DNA of 7,237 nt from Caldilineaceae bacterium (GTDB taxonomy: Bacteria > Chloroflexota > Anaerolineae > Caldilineales > Caldilineaceae). Numbering within the stretch: the first letter of the stretch is position 1; each line of letters begins with the position of its first letter. The notes below the pieces were generated by a model, which was not told the DNA's origin, did not search any database, and was given only the letters and a program-made list of their open reading frames with translations. The stretch is taken from assembly GCA_012032975.1 (NCBI GenBank), contig JAAUPU010000132.1, positions 1 through 7,237 on the forward strand, given 5' to 3'. The position numbers and the translations under genes are program-made. This document shows, one piece after another, positions 1 through 7,088 of this stretch.

Positions 1-16
1 ACAGGCCGAGGGAGAA

Positions 17-1133
17 ATGGACCACGAAGAGGCCCGTTTTGTCTATGTCGGCACCTACACCCGCGGCGCACCCGGCGGCTGGTCCGCGGTCGCCAGTGTC
101 AACAAACCGGAAGGAGTCATGGTCTTCTCCTCCGGCGCCGGGATGGGCGACCTGCAACTGATCCAGACCGTTCCGACTGACAACCCCTCCTGGGTCACCA
201 TCCATCCTTCCCAGGACGTTCTGTATGTCTCCAACGAAATTGGGGATTACGAAGGCGAGAGCATGGGGTCGATCGAGGCCTACGCGATCGACGACGAAAC
301 CGGCGAACTGACGCTGATCAACCGCGTGGCGACCGGCTCGATCCCCGCGCAGATCGTGGTCAGCCCCGGCGGCGACTACCTGGCGTCGGCCAACTACGTC
401 AGCGGCACCTACGAACTCTTCCCCATCGGCGAAGATGGCAGCCTAGGTGAGGCCAGCAGCGTCCAACAGCAAGAGGGGTCCGGTCCCCACGACCGGGCAG
501 GGGTCTCCCCACGTCCATGCTGTCGCCTTCGATCCCGGCGGCAACTACATCGCCGGGGCCGACCTGGGTACGGATTGGGTGAAGGTCTTCGAGTTTGCCG
601 ACGGTGAATTGGTCGAGGTCAGCGCGGCGATGGTGGCCGAGGTTCTGGCCCGCGCCATCTGGCGTTCCACCCGAACGGCGAAATCCTCTACGTCATCAAC
701 GAGTTGACCGCCGACATTACCTCCTTCGCCTTCGATCCCGAGACCGGCGAACTGGGCGATATTTTGCAGACCATTGCGACGGTGCCCCCAGAACTTCCCC
801 GCCCACAAGAGCACGGCCGAGATCCTCGTCCATCCGTCAGGCAAGTTCCTCTTCGGCTCCAACCGCAAATTCGAGAATCATCCTTTGGCCGATGCCATCG
901 TGGCCTACAGCATCGACGACGACGGTATGTTGCGGCTGATCGGCTACACGACCGAAGGCATCAACTTCCCGCGCGGCTTTGCCATCGACCCGACCGGCAC
1001 ATGGCTCTACGCCATGGGGCAAAAGAGCGACGAAATCGTGCAGTTCTACATCGACCCACACTCCGGCGCGCTGACACCGACGGGCAATGTCACCTCGGCC
1101 ATGGTGCCTGTGAGCATGGCGTTCAAGTCGTAG
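17..1133 (+). pseudogene. Lactonase-family beta-propeller protein (6-phosphogluconolactonase-like), three frameshifts
   Basis: Joined across three single-base indels this encodes about 371 residues, the usual length for the lactonase family (PF10282, YbhE/Pgl-like seven-bladed propeller). Members hydrolyse 6-phosphogluconolactone or other lactones; the substrate here is unknown. It opens with FVYVGTYT, the usual first strand. Once the frames are repaired, family signatures follow in order: PHVHAVAFDPGG near residue 165, GPRHLAFHPNGEILYVINEL near 210, AEILVHPSGKFLFGSNR near 265 and PRGFAIDPTGTWLYAM near 310. The frame moves 2 to 3 at the GGG run 495-497 (one extra G), 3 to 2 at 641-642 (one G missing) and 2 to 3 at the C5 run 785-789 (one extra C). 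There are no in-frame nonsense codons apart from those caused by the shifts. ATG at 17 has GAGGGAG just upstream, but the frame is open to the window edge, so the start could lie further left. No signal peptide is visible from this ATG. Family is certain; gene integrity is not. Confidence 0.85.
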
Positions 1134-1176
1134 ACGCAACGCGATTATTCTGACGCTACGATTGCAACTCGTAACC

Positions 1177-1215
1177 AAGAAGTCCCCGGCGCTTCGAACG
1201 CGCCGGGGACTTCTT
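1177..1215. terminator. Perfect 16-bp hairpin between convergent genes, probable bidirectional terminator
   Basis: The left arm 1177-1192 and right arm 1200-1215 are exact reverse complements (AAGAAGTCCCCGGCGC and its complement) around a 7-base loop, TTCGAAC. The hairpin starts 44 bases after the lactonase stop (1133) and 32 bases beyond the regulator stop (1247), so both converging transcripts would run into it. The outer arm supplies only a short interrupted U tract (CUUCUU) in either direction, weaker than a textbook intrinsic terminator. The position and perfect GC-rich stem make termination or 3'-end protection the likely role. Confidence 0.7.
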
Positions 1216-1246
1216 GCTACGTAGGCCGATCGACCTTCTGTAATCG

Positions 1247-2554
1247 TCATGCCCGCCAATAGCGCGCTCCGTCATCCGTTCGTCGCAACAGACCAGCATC
1301 CACCAACGCGCGACGAACATAGGCCGGGTCGTTGAAGGTGTGCCACTGGTTCAGGAGCTGGTTGACCTGCGCTTCATCGTACTCAACGCCTGACTCGAAC
1401 CGCTCGCTCAGATAGACCAGCACCTCTTGCTGCGCATTCGCTCTGGCAGGCCAGTCCGTCAACCGTCCCTCGCGATCGAGGAAACGTTGCAACGTCGTTG
1501 ACAGCCCGATGCGGACATCCGACAGGATTGCGCGTGCGTTCTCGCTGGAGAGCAATTCTGTCAGCGAAAAGTGCAGCCATTCGAGCCGTTCGTGGTTGAT
1601 CCGATAGCGCTTGTTGGCGCCGGTTCCACGCTCCTGTTCGATGATGCCGGCGCTGTGCAGTTGTTTCAGATGGCGCGAGACAGTCGGCTGGCCGATCTCC
1701 ACCTGGGCAATGATCTCCTGGGCCAGCATCTCTTCGTGGGCAGCCATCAGCTGCAACAGACCCAGTCGGCTCTCATCGGCCAGCGCCTTGAGCGGACTGA
1801 GCAATTCGCCGATCTTGATCGGTTCCTGGCGCAACGGCAATGTCTGAAATTCTGCCAGCGCAAAGATGTAGATATGTTCCGGCTCGCCGAAACGCGCTGC
1901 ATGAAGTTCGAGATAGGGCGTCGGCACGAAGACGATCCGACGCACATTGTGCAACTGAACCGCGATCTCCTCCGGCGCCTCCCGGCGCAGCAGGGAGCGG
2001 ATCGCCCGGCCGGACGAAGTCGCGGGCCACGATCTCTCACCGAGCATCTGCACCAACGTTTCCACCCTCGCAGCCGACCGCGCCCATTCGGCGGCAAACT
2101 CCCGCTGCCACAGGGCGCGCAGATGCTCCACCACGAACTTGCGCAGCAGCGTCGGTTGGTTGAGCAGCGTCTGAAGCCGGCTGGGGTCGATGCCCCGCGC
2201 GGCCAGCCGCGCCTCGTCCAGGTCAGCCTGCTCTAGCACGCGGTCGCGCAATTCGGTCGCCGGGTGGCTGCCAAACGCGTCGAGATAGGCATCGAAGTCT
2301 GCGTAGTCCACGGCGGTCAGCAGCGCAGGACCGAGTGTTTCGAAAATCAGACGGTTGCGACCTTGCTCTGTTTCAGACAGACGCTGCGCGGCCTGAGCAA
2401 TCCAGGGGCCGCTGCTTTGCGCCCATGCCGTGTTGGACAGCAGCGACATCGCGGCCAAGGTGCTGCGAATTGGCTCGGCGCCAAACTCAATCGTGACCAC
2501 CGCACTGCTCGTTGCGCCGGTCCCTGTGCCCGTTCCAAAGAGTGAGCTATTCAT
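1247..2554 (-). CDS. ArsR-family winged-helix regulator with C-terminal DUF2087
   Basis: A 435-residue protein in three parts. Residues about 25-235 form a large N-terminal region, mostly helical by composition, resembling the DUF5937-type region found ahead of some ArsR helix-turn-helix domains. Residues about 248-322 are an ArsR-type winged helix: LKALADESRLGLLQLM leads in, QPTVSRHLKQLHSAGII (289-305) is the recognition helix region, and the wing is TGANKRYRI. Residues about 357-435 match DUF2087 (FLDREGRLTDWP, NQWHTFNDPAYVRRALVD, GARYWR). There is no cysteine in the protein and no ELCVCDL-type metal box, so thiol-based metal sensing is excluded and the ligand is unknown. ATG at 2554 is preferred over a TTG 13 codons upstream. 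It has AAAGGAA about 5 bases before it and overlaps the stop of the upstream SUMF1-domain gene as ATGA, which implies translational coupling. Likely a repressor acting on its own operon through the palindrome at 3533-3558. Confidence 0.88.
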   Translation of the reverse strand: MNSSLFGTGTGTGATSSAVVTIEFGAEPIRSTLAAMSLLSNTAWAQSSGPWIAQAAQRLSETEQGRNRLIFETLGPALLTAVDYADFDAYLDAFGSHPATELRDRVLEQADLDEARLAARGIDPSRLQTLLNQPTLLRKFVVEHLRALWQREFAAEWARSAARVETLVQMLGERSWPATSSGRAIRSLLRREAPEEIAVQLHNVRRIVFVPTPYLELHAARFGEPEHIYIFALAEFQTLPLRQEPIKIGELLSPLKALADESRLGLLQLMAAHEEMLAQEIIAQVEIGQPTVSRHLKQLHSAGIIEQERGTGANKRYRINHERLEWLHFSLTELLSSENARAILSDVRIGLSTTLQRFLDREGRLTDWPARANAQQEVLVYLSERFESGVEYDEAQVNQLLNQWHTFNDPAYVRRALVDAGLLRRTDDGARYWRA

Positions 2555-3483
2555 GCCATTCCTTTGACTTTCTTGCCGATCACCAAACGGCAACCGTTCA
2601 ACGGATCGATGCGGGATGGGTCTTCGTCATCGCAATAAGCGCAGGTCGCGTTGCGCAGGTCATAGCCCCAGTCCCCGCCCCGCAACGCTTTCGAGGCATC
2701 ACTCGTCACCTCGACAATATCCAGGTTCGCCTTGTCATTGGCGCACCATTCCATCAGATTCCCGGCCATGTCAACTGCGCCACACGCGGCTTTCCCGCGT
2801 GGATAGACGCCGACCGCCGTCGCCTGGCCCAGTCCCGCCTCGGCGGTGTTGGCCAGCCCGGTCTTGCGATCTCCCCAAGGGAAGGTCCGTGCTTCCTCGC
2901 CGTTCTGCGCCGCCCATTGCCATTCCCATTCCGTTGGCAATCGCACCTGGACATCGTCGCCTACGCGCACCCTGCCGGCCCCACCTGGATGGGCCAACTC
3001 AAGCCCTGTCAGCCGATGGTCCAACCAACGTGCGAAGGCAACGGCCTGCCACCAGGAGATGGAATCGCGAGGTTCGTTTGACAGTTGTGCGCGAGACGCT
3101 GACAGAGGCTGGCGTTGCGCGGCTGGCGGCATCCCCCGCCACCAATCCAATTGTTCGAAGCCGTCTTTGGCGTCAACAAAGGCTTGAAACTGCCGTTGCG
3201 TGACCAGGAACTGTCCGATGTGGAATGGGTCTACATCGACAGTTTCGGTCTGTATCACTCGCGTTTCCTCATCGGGTGTTTCGGCGCGCCAGATGCGCTG
3301 GATCAGGACCTCGCCGCCCGGCGCGACCGGCAGCCAGAGGATATCAGGCAATCCATTGCTGACGCCGGTTCCAGGCCGGGGATCGCCGAAATCCGCCAGT
3401 CGCTGACCGATGTGCAGCCGTTGGGCGTGGGTCAAATTCTCATTGTCAAGTCGTTGCTGGAGTGCAATTGCTGATGTTTCCAT
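2551..3483 (-). CDS. SUMF1/FGE-sulfatase-domain protein (C-type-lectin-like fold)
   Basis: 310 residues. Residues 1-45 are a short charged lead-in ending LADFGDPRPGTG, often seen before this domain. The rest is the SUMF1 domain (PF03781): HIGQFLVTQRQFQAFV (88-103), PRDSISWWQAVAFARWL (138-154), RLPTEWEWQWAA (181-192), FPWGD (201-205), VDMAGNLMEWC (237-247), RGGDW (268-272) and GCRLV (297-301, usually GFR). True formylglycine-generating enzymes carry a Cys pair about 4 and 9 residues after RGG. Here those positions are Tyr274 and Ala279, with Cys281 and Cys284 further on, so sulfatase activation should not be assumed; many family members have other or unknown roles. ATG 3483 is chosen over an upstream TTG at 3525 because GAGGGGGA lies 7 bases before it. 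No signal peptide or membrane segment is visible, so it is probably cytoplasmic. It is first in an operon with the downstream regulator (4-base overlap). Confidence 0.88.
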   Translation of the reverse strand: METSAIALQQRLDNENLTHAQRLHIGQRLADFGDPRPGTGVSNGLPDILWLPVAPGGEVLIQRIWRAETPDEETRVIQTETVDVDPFHIGQFLVTQRQFQAFVDAKDGFEQLDWWRGMPPAAQRQPLSASRAQLSNEPRDSISWWQAVAFARWLDHRLTGLELAHPGGAGRVRVGDDVQVRLPTEWEWQWAAQNGEEARTFPWGDRKTGLANTAEAGLGQATAVGVYPRGKAACGAVDMAGNLMEWCANDKANLDIVEVTSDASKALRGGDWGYDLRNATCAYCDDEDPSRIDPLNGCRLVIGKKVKGMA

Positions 3484-3490
3484 CCTCTGT

Positions 3491-3498
3491 TCCCCCTC
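3491..3498 (-). promoter_or_regulatory. Ribosome binding site deciding the SUMF1 gene start
   Basis: On the minus strand GAGGGGGA ends 7 bases before ATG 3483. The alternative upstream TTG (3525) lacks a comparable purine-rich stretch, so this site favours the shorter 310-residue product. Confidence 0.6.
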
Positions 3499-3532
3499 GC
3501 GCTCTCTTGCACATGGATCAATCAAGCTTCAA

Positions 3533-3558
3533 TAATTATGCACACATGCGCATAATTA
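3533..3558. promoter_or_regulatory. 26-bp near-palindrome, candidate ArsR-type operator
   Basis: The arms TAATTATGC (3533-3541) and GCATAATTA (3550-3558) are exact reverse complements. Taken over the full 26 bases, 11 of 13 pairs are symmetric. AT-rich interrupted palindromes of this size are typical ArsR-family operators. It lies directly downstream of the -10 box at 3565-3570, over the expected transcription start of the SUMF1-regulator operon, where a bound repressor would block initiation. That the downstream regulator binds here is an inference from position and symmetry. Confidence 0.65.
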
Positions 3559-3564
3559 CAAATT

Positions 3565-3593
3565 ATAATAATCTTCTATCGATCCTCTGTCAA
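3565..3593 (-). promoter_or_regulatory. Sigma70-type promoter of the SUMF1-ArsR operon
   Basis: On the minus strand a perfect -35 TTGACA (3593-3588) is followed by a 17-base spacer and -10 TATTAT (3570-3565, five of six consensus). An alternative TATAAT at 3567-3562 would need a 20-base spacer. Transcription should start near 3557-3558, giving a leader of about 75 bases before ATG 3483 and placing the start inside the palindrome 3533-3558. Confidence 0.7.
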
Positions 3594-3695
3594 ATGTGAA
3601 GAGTCACGTTGGGGAGTTTTGCGGGGTCGATCCCAAATTGGGGGCAATGAGACTGACCCGAAGGGGCCGCCCGAACACCGTTTTGCACAAGCCTC

Positions 3696-3724
3696 TGGTC
3701 GTGACGCGCTTCTTTGGGTATACT
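3696..3724 (+). promoter_or_regulatory. Weak candidate promoter for the secreted surface protein
   Basis: TATACT at 3719-3724 is five of six to the -10 consensus. At a 17-base spacing the -35 position reads TGGTCG, only three of six. It is about 90 bases before the GTG start, a plausible distance, but the match is weak and may be chance. Confidence 0.25.
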
Positions 3725-3802
3725 TCTGGTTCCCGATCCTTGGCGCAACAGGCTTGCTCAGTCGCCGACAAACGCTGGATCCCTGTTGTTTGCCTATTTC
3801 AG

Positions 3803-3808
3803 AAGGAG
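3803..3808 (+). promoter_or_regulatory. Shine-Dalgarno fixing the GTG start at 3816
   Basis: A full AAGGAG lies 7 bases before GTG 3816. This decides the start: the same frame is open back to a TTG at 3714, but only the GTG has a ribosome binding site, and starting there puts the hydrophobic signal peptide at the very N-terminus. Confidence 0.8.
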
Positions 3809-3815
3809 ATCCTCG

Positions 3816-5109
3816 GTGTATATCGACAAACGAATCATTGCCCTTGCATCCCTACTCATTCTGCTTGTGACCACCACGTTGGTGGCAAACGCGATGCCGA
3901 GCCTGCAAGATGCAGCAGCCGTTGACGCACAGATCGGCACCGCGTTCACCTACCAGGGCACGTTGAATGACAACGGCAGCCCGGCCAACGGAAGCTATGA
4001 TTTTCAGTTCATCCTTTACGAAGCGAGCAGAGGGGGAGCACAGGTCGGCCCGACAGTGGACGTTGATGATGTTGACGTCCAAGACGGTCGCTTCACGACT
4101 CGTCTGGACTTCGGCAACGTCGTTCAACGGACAAGAAGTGTGGCTGGAAATTGGCGTGCGGCCTTCGTCGAGTTCGGGATCGTTACACGGCTCTTTCTCC
4201 ACGCCAGCCTTTTGGCCGCCGCTCCCTATGCATCTGGATTTGTTCCTGGTGCTGTGGTGGCAAGCGATGCCGATGCACCTGTGCTCAGCTTGATCAACCG
4301 AACTGGAGACGGACTCTATGTCTGCGCGAACGGCGACAATCACGGCTGCTCGCCGCACCCAGGCCGTAACGGCATCGAAATCGGGCACGCACCGCTCTAC
4401 GGAGTTTATGTAGATTCGGCGGGCGCTGACGGCATTTTCGTCAAGTCTGCGGACCACGGCGTGCTGCTAGGCACTATGAGCGAGGCAGGTTTTAATGCGA
4501 CCACCGTAGGCATTGATGGCCTGTTCGTAGGTGCGGCGGGCAGATATGGTGTGAACGTCAACGGGGACGACCTGGCCGGCAACTTTCGCGGTCCTATCCA
4601 GGTGAATGGCAGTTGCACTGGCTGTCTGCTGGCCACCTTTGTGGTCAACAACAGCGACCAGCCCCTCCAGCCCGGCGACATCGTCACCGTGCAGGGCGTC
4701 CAGGCCAGCGGCGTCGACGGCGTGCCGGTGCTGATGGGCGTCGTCCAGGCCGCAGCGGGCCAGCAGATCGTCGGTGTGGTCGAGGGTCGAGCCGAGCTCG
4801 CATCGACGACGAGCCGCGTCCCGACGAAATCGGCCAGCAACTCATTCCACGCGAGGGTCCAGCCCAGCCCGGCGACTACGTGACCATCATCACCCACGGG
4901 CTGGCGCCGGTCAATGTCGGGGTCTCGCTCTCGGCCCAGTCGATCACAGCCGGTACCCGGTTGGCCGTCGGCGACGCGGCGCAGCGCGCGGTCTTCAAGC
5001 GGTGAGCGTCGAGGGTGTGCAACTGACCGAAGATGCGCCGACGGTCGGCCTGGCGCTCTCCAACCCAGACGAGAAGGGTCAAGTCTGGGTGCTGGTCAAT
5101 CCGCAGTAA
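3816..5109 (+). pseudogene. Secreted repeat-containing surface protein, five single-base indels
   Basis: Repaired length is about 430 residues. Residues 1-26 are a signal peptide: basic start MYIDKR, hydrophobic core IALASLLILLVTTTLV, and ANA before the probable cleavage site. Residues about 40-138 form a beta-rich domain (AFTYQGTL, GSYDFQFILYEA, then after repair NGQEVWLEIGVRP, LSPRQPLAAAPYA) common in exported Chloroflexota proteins. Residues about 164-260 carry loose repeats (DGLYV, YGVYVDSAGADGIFV, DGLFVGAAGRYGVNV), suggesting a beta-solenoid. The C-terminal part (PGDIVTVQGV, GVVEGRAEL, PGDYVTI, VGLALSNPDEKGQVWVLVN) resembles the closing domain of secreted repeat proteins and phage-spike-like proteins. 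Frameshifts: extra base near 4119-4122, extra T at 4183-4184, extra T in 4210-4213, missing base near 4797-4801, and missing G at 4999. The first three sum to a codon, so the raw frame stays open but residues about 103-131 are garbled. The last two create premature stops. Role unknown; extracellular or cell-surface. Confidence 0.75.
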
Positions 5110-5125
5110 CTGCGCGTCAAGACTG

Positions 5126-5163
5126 TTTTTTTTGCCACGAATTACACGAATTACACGAATTAC
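5126..5163 (+). repeat. T8 run followed by three tandem copies of ACGAATTAC
   Basis: After the surface-protein stop there is a run of eight T (5126-5133), then three perfect head-to-tail copies of ACGAATTAC at 5137-5145, 5146-5154 and 5155-5163. The block ends five bases before the left end of the insertion sequence. I recall similar strings of this 9-mer as dispersed intergenic sequence in many bacterial genomes; that is memory and was not searched. Only a 4-bp stem (GCAG/CTGC) precedes the T run, so it is not a convincing intrinsic terminator. Confidence 0.75.
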
Positions 5164-5167
5164 TCGA

Positions 5168-5200
5168 CGTTCGCTTGAATTTTACGGATAAAGCAAGATT
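5168..5200 (+). repeat. Left terminal inverted repeat of the insertion sequence
   Basis: Begins CGTTCGCT and ends GCAAGATT. It aligns without gaps to the reverse complement of 7089-7121 at 23 of 33 positions, with both 8-base outer and inner blocks fully identical. Confidence 0.78.
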
Positions 5201-5217
5201 TGGTATGTCTATAAGTT

Positions 5218-6957
5218 ATGACAAGCATAGACGTAGAAGGTCTCAAGGCGGATATTGAACGGGTAGATGATATCCCACTCATCTACGGATTGCTGAATCG
5301 GGTCGGCATACAGGCGATCGTAGATCAAGCAATCCCGCGGCACGGCAACTGGCAAGGATTGAGTCCAGGCTGGGTCATCACCATCTGGCTGCTCTACATC
5401 TTGAACGAAAAGAACCATCTGATGGAGCCAGTGCAGTCATGGACGAGAACGCACATGATGCTGCTGAGACGGCTGACAGGTCAAGCAGTGGAAGAGCTGG
5501 ATATGACCGATGACCGGTTGGCGTTGTGCTTGCACTACCTGCATCAGCAAGCGACTTGGGTGGCCATCGAAAAAGAGCTGGGCATCAAGACGATACGAAT
5601 CTACGGTCTGTCGGCAGAGCGGATACGACTGGATGCGACCGTGGGCACCGTCTCTCATGATCCGTTCAAACATACGTTATTCAAGGTAGGCAAAGCCAAG
5701 AACGGGCTGTATGAGACGCAGTTCAAGCTGATGTTAGCCAGTCTGGATCCGCTGGGTCTACCTCTAGTCAGTGACGTAGAGCCCGGGCATCGAGCCGACG
5801 ATCCGCTCTATGTGCCGAGTTACCAGCGGGCCAAAGAGATACTCGACCAAGAGGGCGTGTTGGTGGTAGGCGACAGCAAGATGAGTGCGCTGAAGACCCT
5901 GGCAACGATGGTGGCAGGCAAAGACCACTACTTGACCCCTTTGACGGAACAGCAAGAGGAGAAGGCGCAACTGGACCAGTTGCTGGCCGATTGGCAAGAG
6001 CGAGAAGAGGAAGCGACCCGAGTCTTCCTGCCGCAAGAGATGCCGATTGAGGGTGAGATGCCGGACCCGGACCTGGCCATTGCCTATGGGTTCGAGAGTG
6101 AGCGTGAACGGAGCGTCTGGCATGGCGGCAAACAGGTGACATGGACGGAGCGGTTGCTGGTTGTGCGTTCCGATAGCTACGTCCAGACCATGCAAGATGG
6201 ACTCCATCGACGGCTCGACAAAGCGGAAGAGGCGTTGCGCAACCTGACGCCGCCTCGACAGCCGGGCCGACGGCAGATCGAAGAGGAAGCCACGCTATTG
6301 GCTGCCATTGAACGCATCGAAAAAAAGTACCGTGTCCGCTCTCTCTTTGACTTGGACTACCAACGAGAGGTCGAAGAACGCCATGTGCGAGCCTATCGAG
6401 GCAAGCCCGCTCGTGTGGAACGCAAAGTGCGCTACCAACTGAGCGTGGCCCGCAATGCAGAGGCCATTGCCGCCGCCGAGTTTCGGGCTGGATGGCGTCT
6501 CTATGTGACCAATGCCCCCAAGGAGAAGCTTTCATTCTCGAATGCGGTATTGGCCTATCGGGACCAGATTGTCGCAGAGAACATTTTCCGGCGGCTGCAC
6601 GGCAAGTTTCTTGGCCTCACACCTCTCTATGTACAGCGGGATGACCATGCCAAAGGCCTCGTTCATCTGCTGACCATCGGCGCTCGCATCTTGGCCCTCG
6701 GCGACTATCTGGCCAAAGAGGCGCTGGCCCAGGAAGAGAGTGAACTGAGCGGCATCTATTTGGGCAATGCCAAACGAGCCACGGCGACGCCGACCATGGA
6801 ACGCATGCTCAACGCCTTTGAGAATATCAACCTGCTCATCTTTCCGGTTCAGCCAGAGCCGCTCTCTTATCTGACTGAACTTTCGCCTGTTCAGAAACGC
6901 ATCTTGACGCTCTTGGGCTTGACCGAATCGCTCTATACCGACCTGCAATCGGCTTGA
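5218..6957 (+). CDS. IS1634-family (IS4 superfamily) transposase with N-terminal DUF4277
   Basis: 579 residues, full length for the family and uninterrupted. The N-terminus matches DUF4277: VDDIPLIYGLLNRVGIQAIV (16-35), HGNWQGLSPGWVITIWLLYIL (42-62), then TDDRLALCLHYLH (97-109). The catalytic DDE triad of the RNase-H-like domain is readable as Asp139 in RLDATVG, Asp219 in VVGDSKM and Glu454 in AYRDQIVAENIFRRLHGKF. The Y-(2)-R-(3)-E-(6)-K signature of IS4-type enzymes is degenerate, with Gln in place of Arg. The 235 residues between the second Asp and the Glu hold a charged, helix-prone insertion (about 240-400), usual in this group. The enzyme would excise and insert the element by cut-and-paste DNA transposition. 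The ATG at 5218 has no strong Shine-Dalgarno, suggesting low expression. Codon use and GC look lower than in the neighbouring genes. Confidence 0.95.
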   Translation: MTSIDVEGLKADIERVDDIPLIYGLLNRVGIQAIVDQAIPRHGNWQGLSPGWVITIWLLYILNEKNHLMEPVQSWTRTHMMLLRRLTGQAVEELDMTDDRLALCLHYLHQQATWVAIEKELGIKTIRIYGLSAERIRLDATVGTVSHDPFKHTLFKVGKAKNGLYETQFKLMLASLDPLGLPLVSDVEPGHRADDPLYVPSYQRAKEILDQEGVLVVGDSKMSALKTLATMVAGKDHYLTPLTEQQEEKAQLDQLLADWQEREEEATRVFLPQEMPIEGEMPDPDLAIAYGFESERERSVWHGGKQVTWTERLLVVRSDSYVQTMQDGLHRRLDKAEEALRNLTPPRQPGRRQIEEEATLLAAIERIEKKYRVRSLFDLDYQREVEERHVRAYRGKPARVERKVRYQLSVARNAEAIAAAEFRAGWRLYVTNAPKEKLSFSNAVLAYRDQIVAENIFRRLHGKFLGLTPLYVQRDDHAKGLVHLLTIGARILALGDYLAKEALAQEESELSGIYLGNAKRATATPTMERMLNAFENINLLIFPVQPEPLSYLTELSPVQKRILTLLGLTESLYTDLQSA

Positions 6958-6977
6958 TCTTGGGAGCCATGCGTCTA

Positions 6978-7006
6978 CTGCCTGTATGTGATTGGTAAGG
7001 TACAAT
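6978..7006 (+). promoter_or_regulatory. Weak candidate outward promoter near the right end of the insertion sequence
   Basis: TACAAT at 7001-7006 is five of six to the -10 consensus, but the -35 position at 17-base spacing (CTGCCT, 6978-6983) is poor. If used, it would start a transcript leaving the element toward the sulfatase with a leader of about 130 bases. Listed only because the sulfatase has almost no upstream region of its own. Confidence 0.2.
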
Positions 7007-7088
7007 TTTCGGCGTTTTGGCGGCTGAGATTCGACGAAATCATCTCGCCCAGTCTCGATTCCATCTCGCCTGCACACAGAACGGTTTC

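Larger units (their letters stand above)
3594..3815. other. Intergenic stretch between divergent genes, mostly without recognisable content
   Basis: Between the operon promoter and the secreted-protein start I see no convincing gene. Short open frames here lack ribosome binding sites and family resemblance. The only candidate signals are a -10-like TATACT (3719-3724) and the Shine-Dalgarno at 3803-3808, listed separately. Confidence 0.5.

Noticed and set aside
17..1133. Programmed frameshifting or phase variation in the lactonase
   Set aside because: Three shifts of both signs at short runs in a probable housekeeping-type enzyme do not fit a known slippery-site or contingency-tract design.
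704..1153. Separate gene after the lactonase fragments
   Set aside because: Its first part continues the lactonase, and the rest is an out-of-frame reading caused by the extra C at 785-789.
1571..2236. Long open frame on the plus strand opposite the ArsR gene (221 codons)
   Set aside because: It is the antisense shadow of a GC-rich gene whose minus-strand product has clear ArsR and DUF2087 domains; its own translation resembles no family.
3541..3570. AT-rich region as a replication origin or DnaA-box cluster
   Set aside because: No DnaA-box series; the AT-richness is explained by a promoter and palindrome.
3714..3815. Upstream extension of the surface protein to a TTG at 3714
   Set aside because: No ribosome binding site at the TTG, and it would bury the signal peptide. 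GTG 3816 has AAGGAG at ideal spacing.
5137..5163. Start of a CRISPR array
   Set aside because: The 9-base units are directly tandem without spacers.
5768..6535. 255-codon minus-strand frame inside the transposase
   Set aside because: Shadow of the transposase gene; low-complexity composition and no recognisable motif.
7021..7070. Repeated ATCTCGCC-like words as a regulatory array
   Set aside because: The copies are irregular and few, and lie inside the insertion sequence; not distinguishable from chance.
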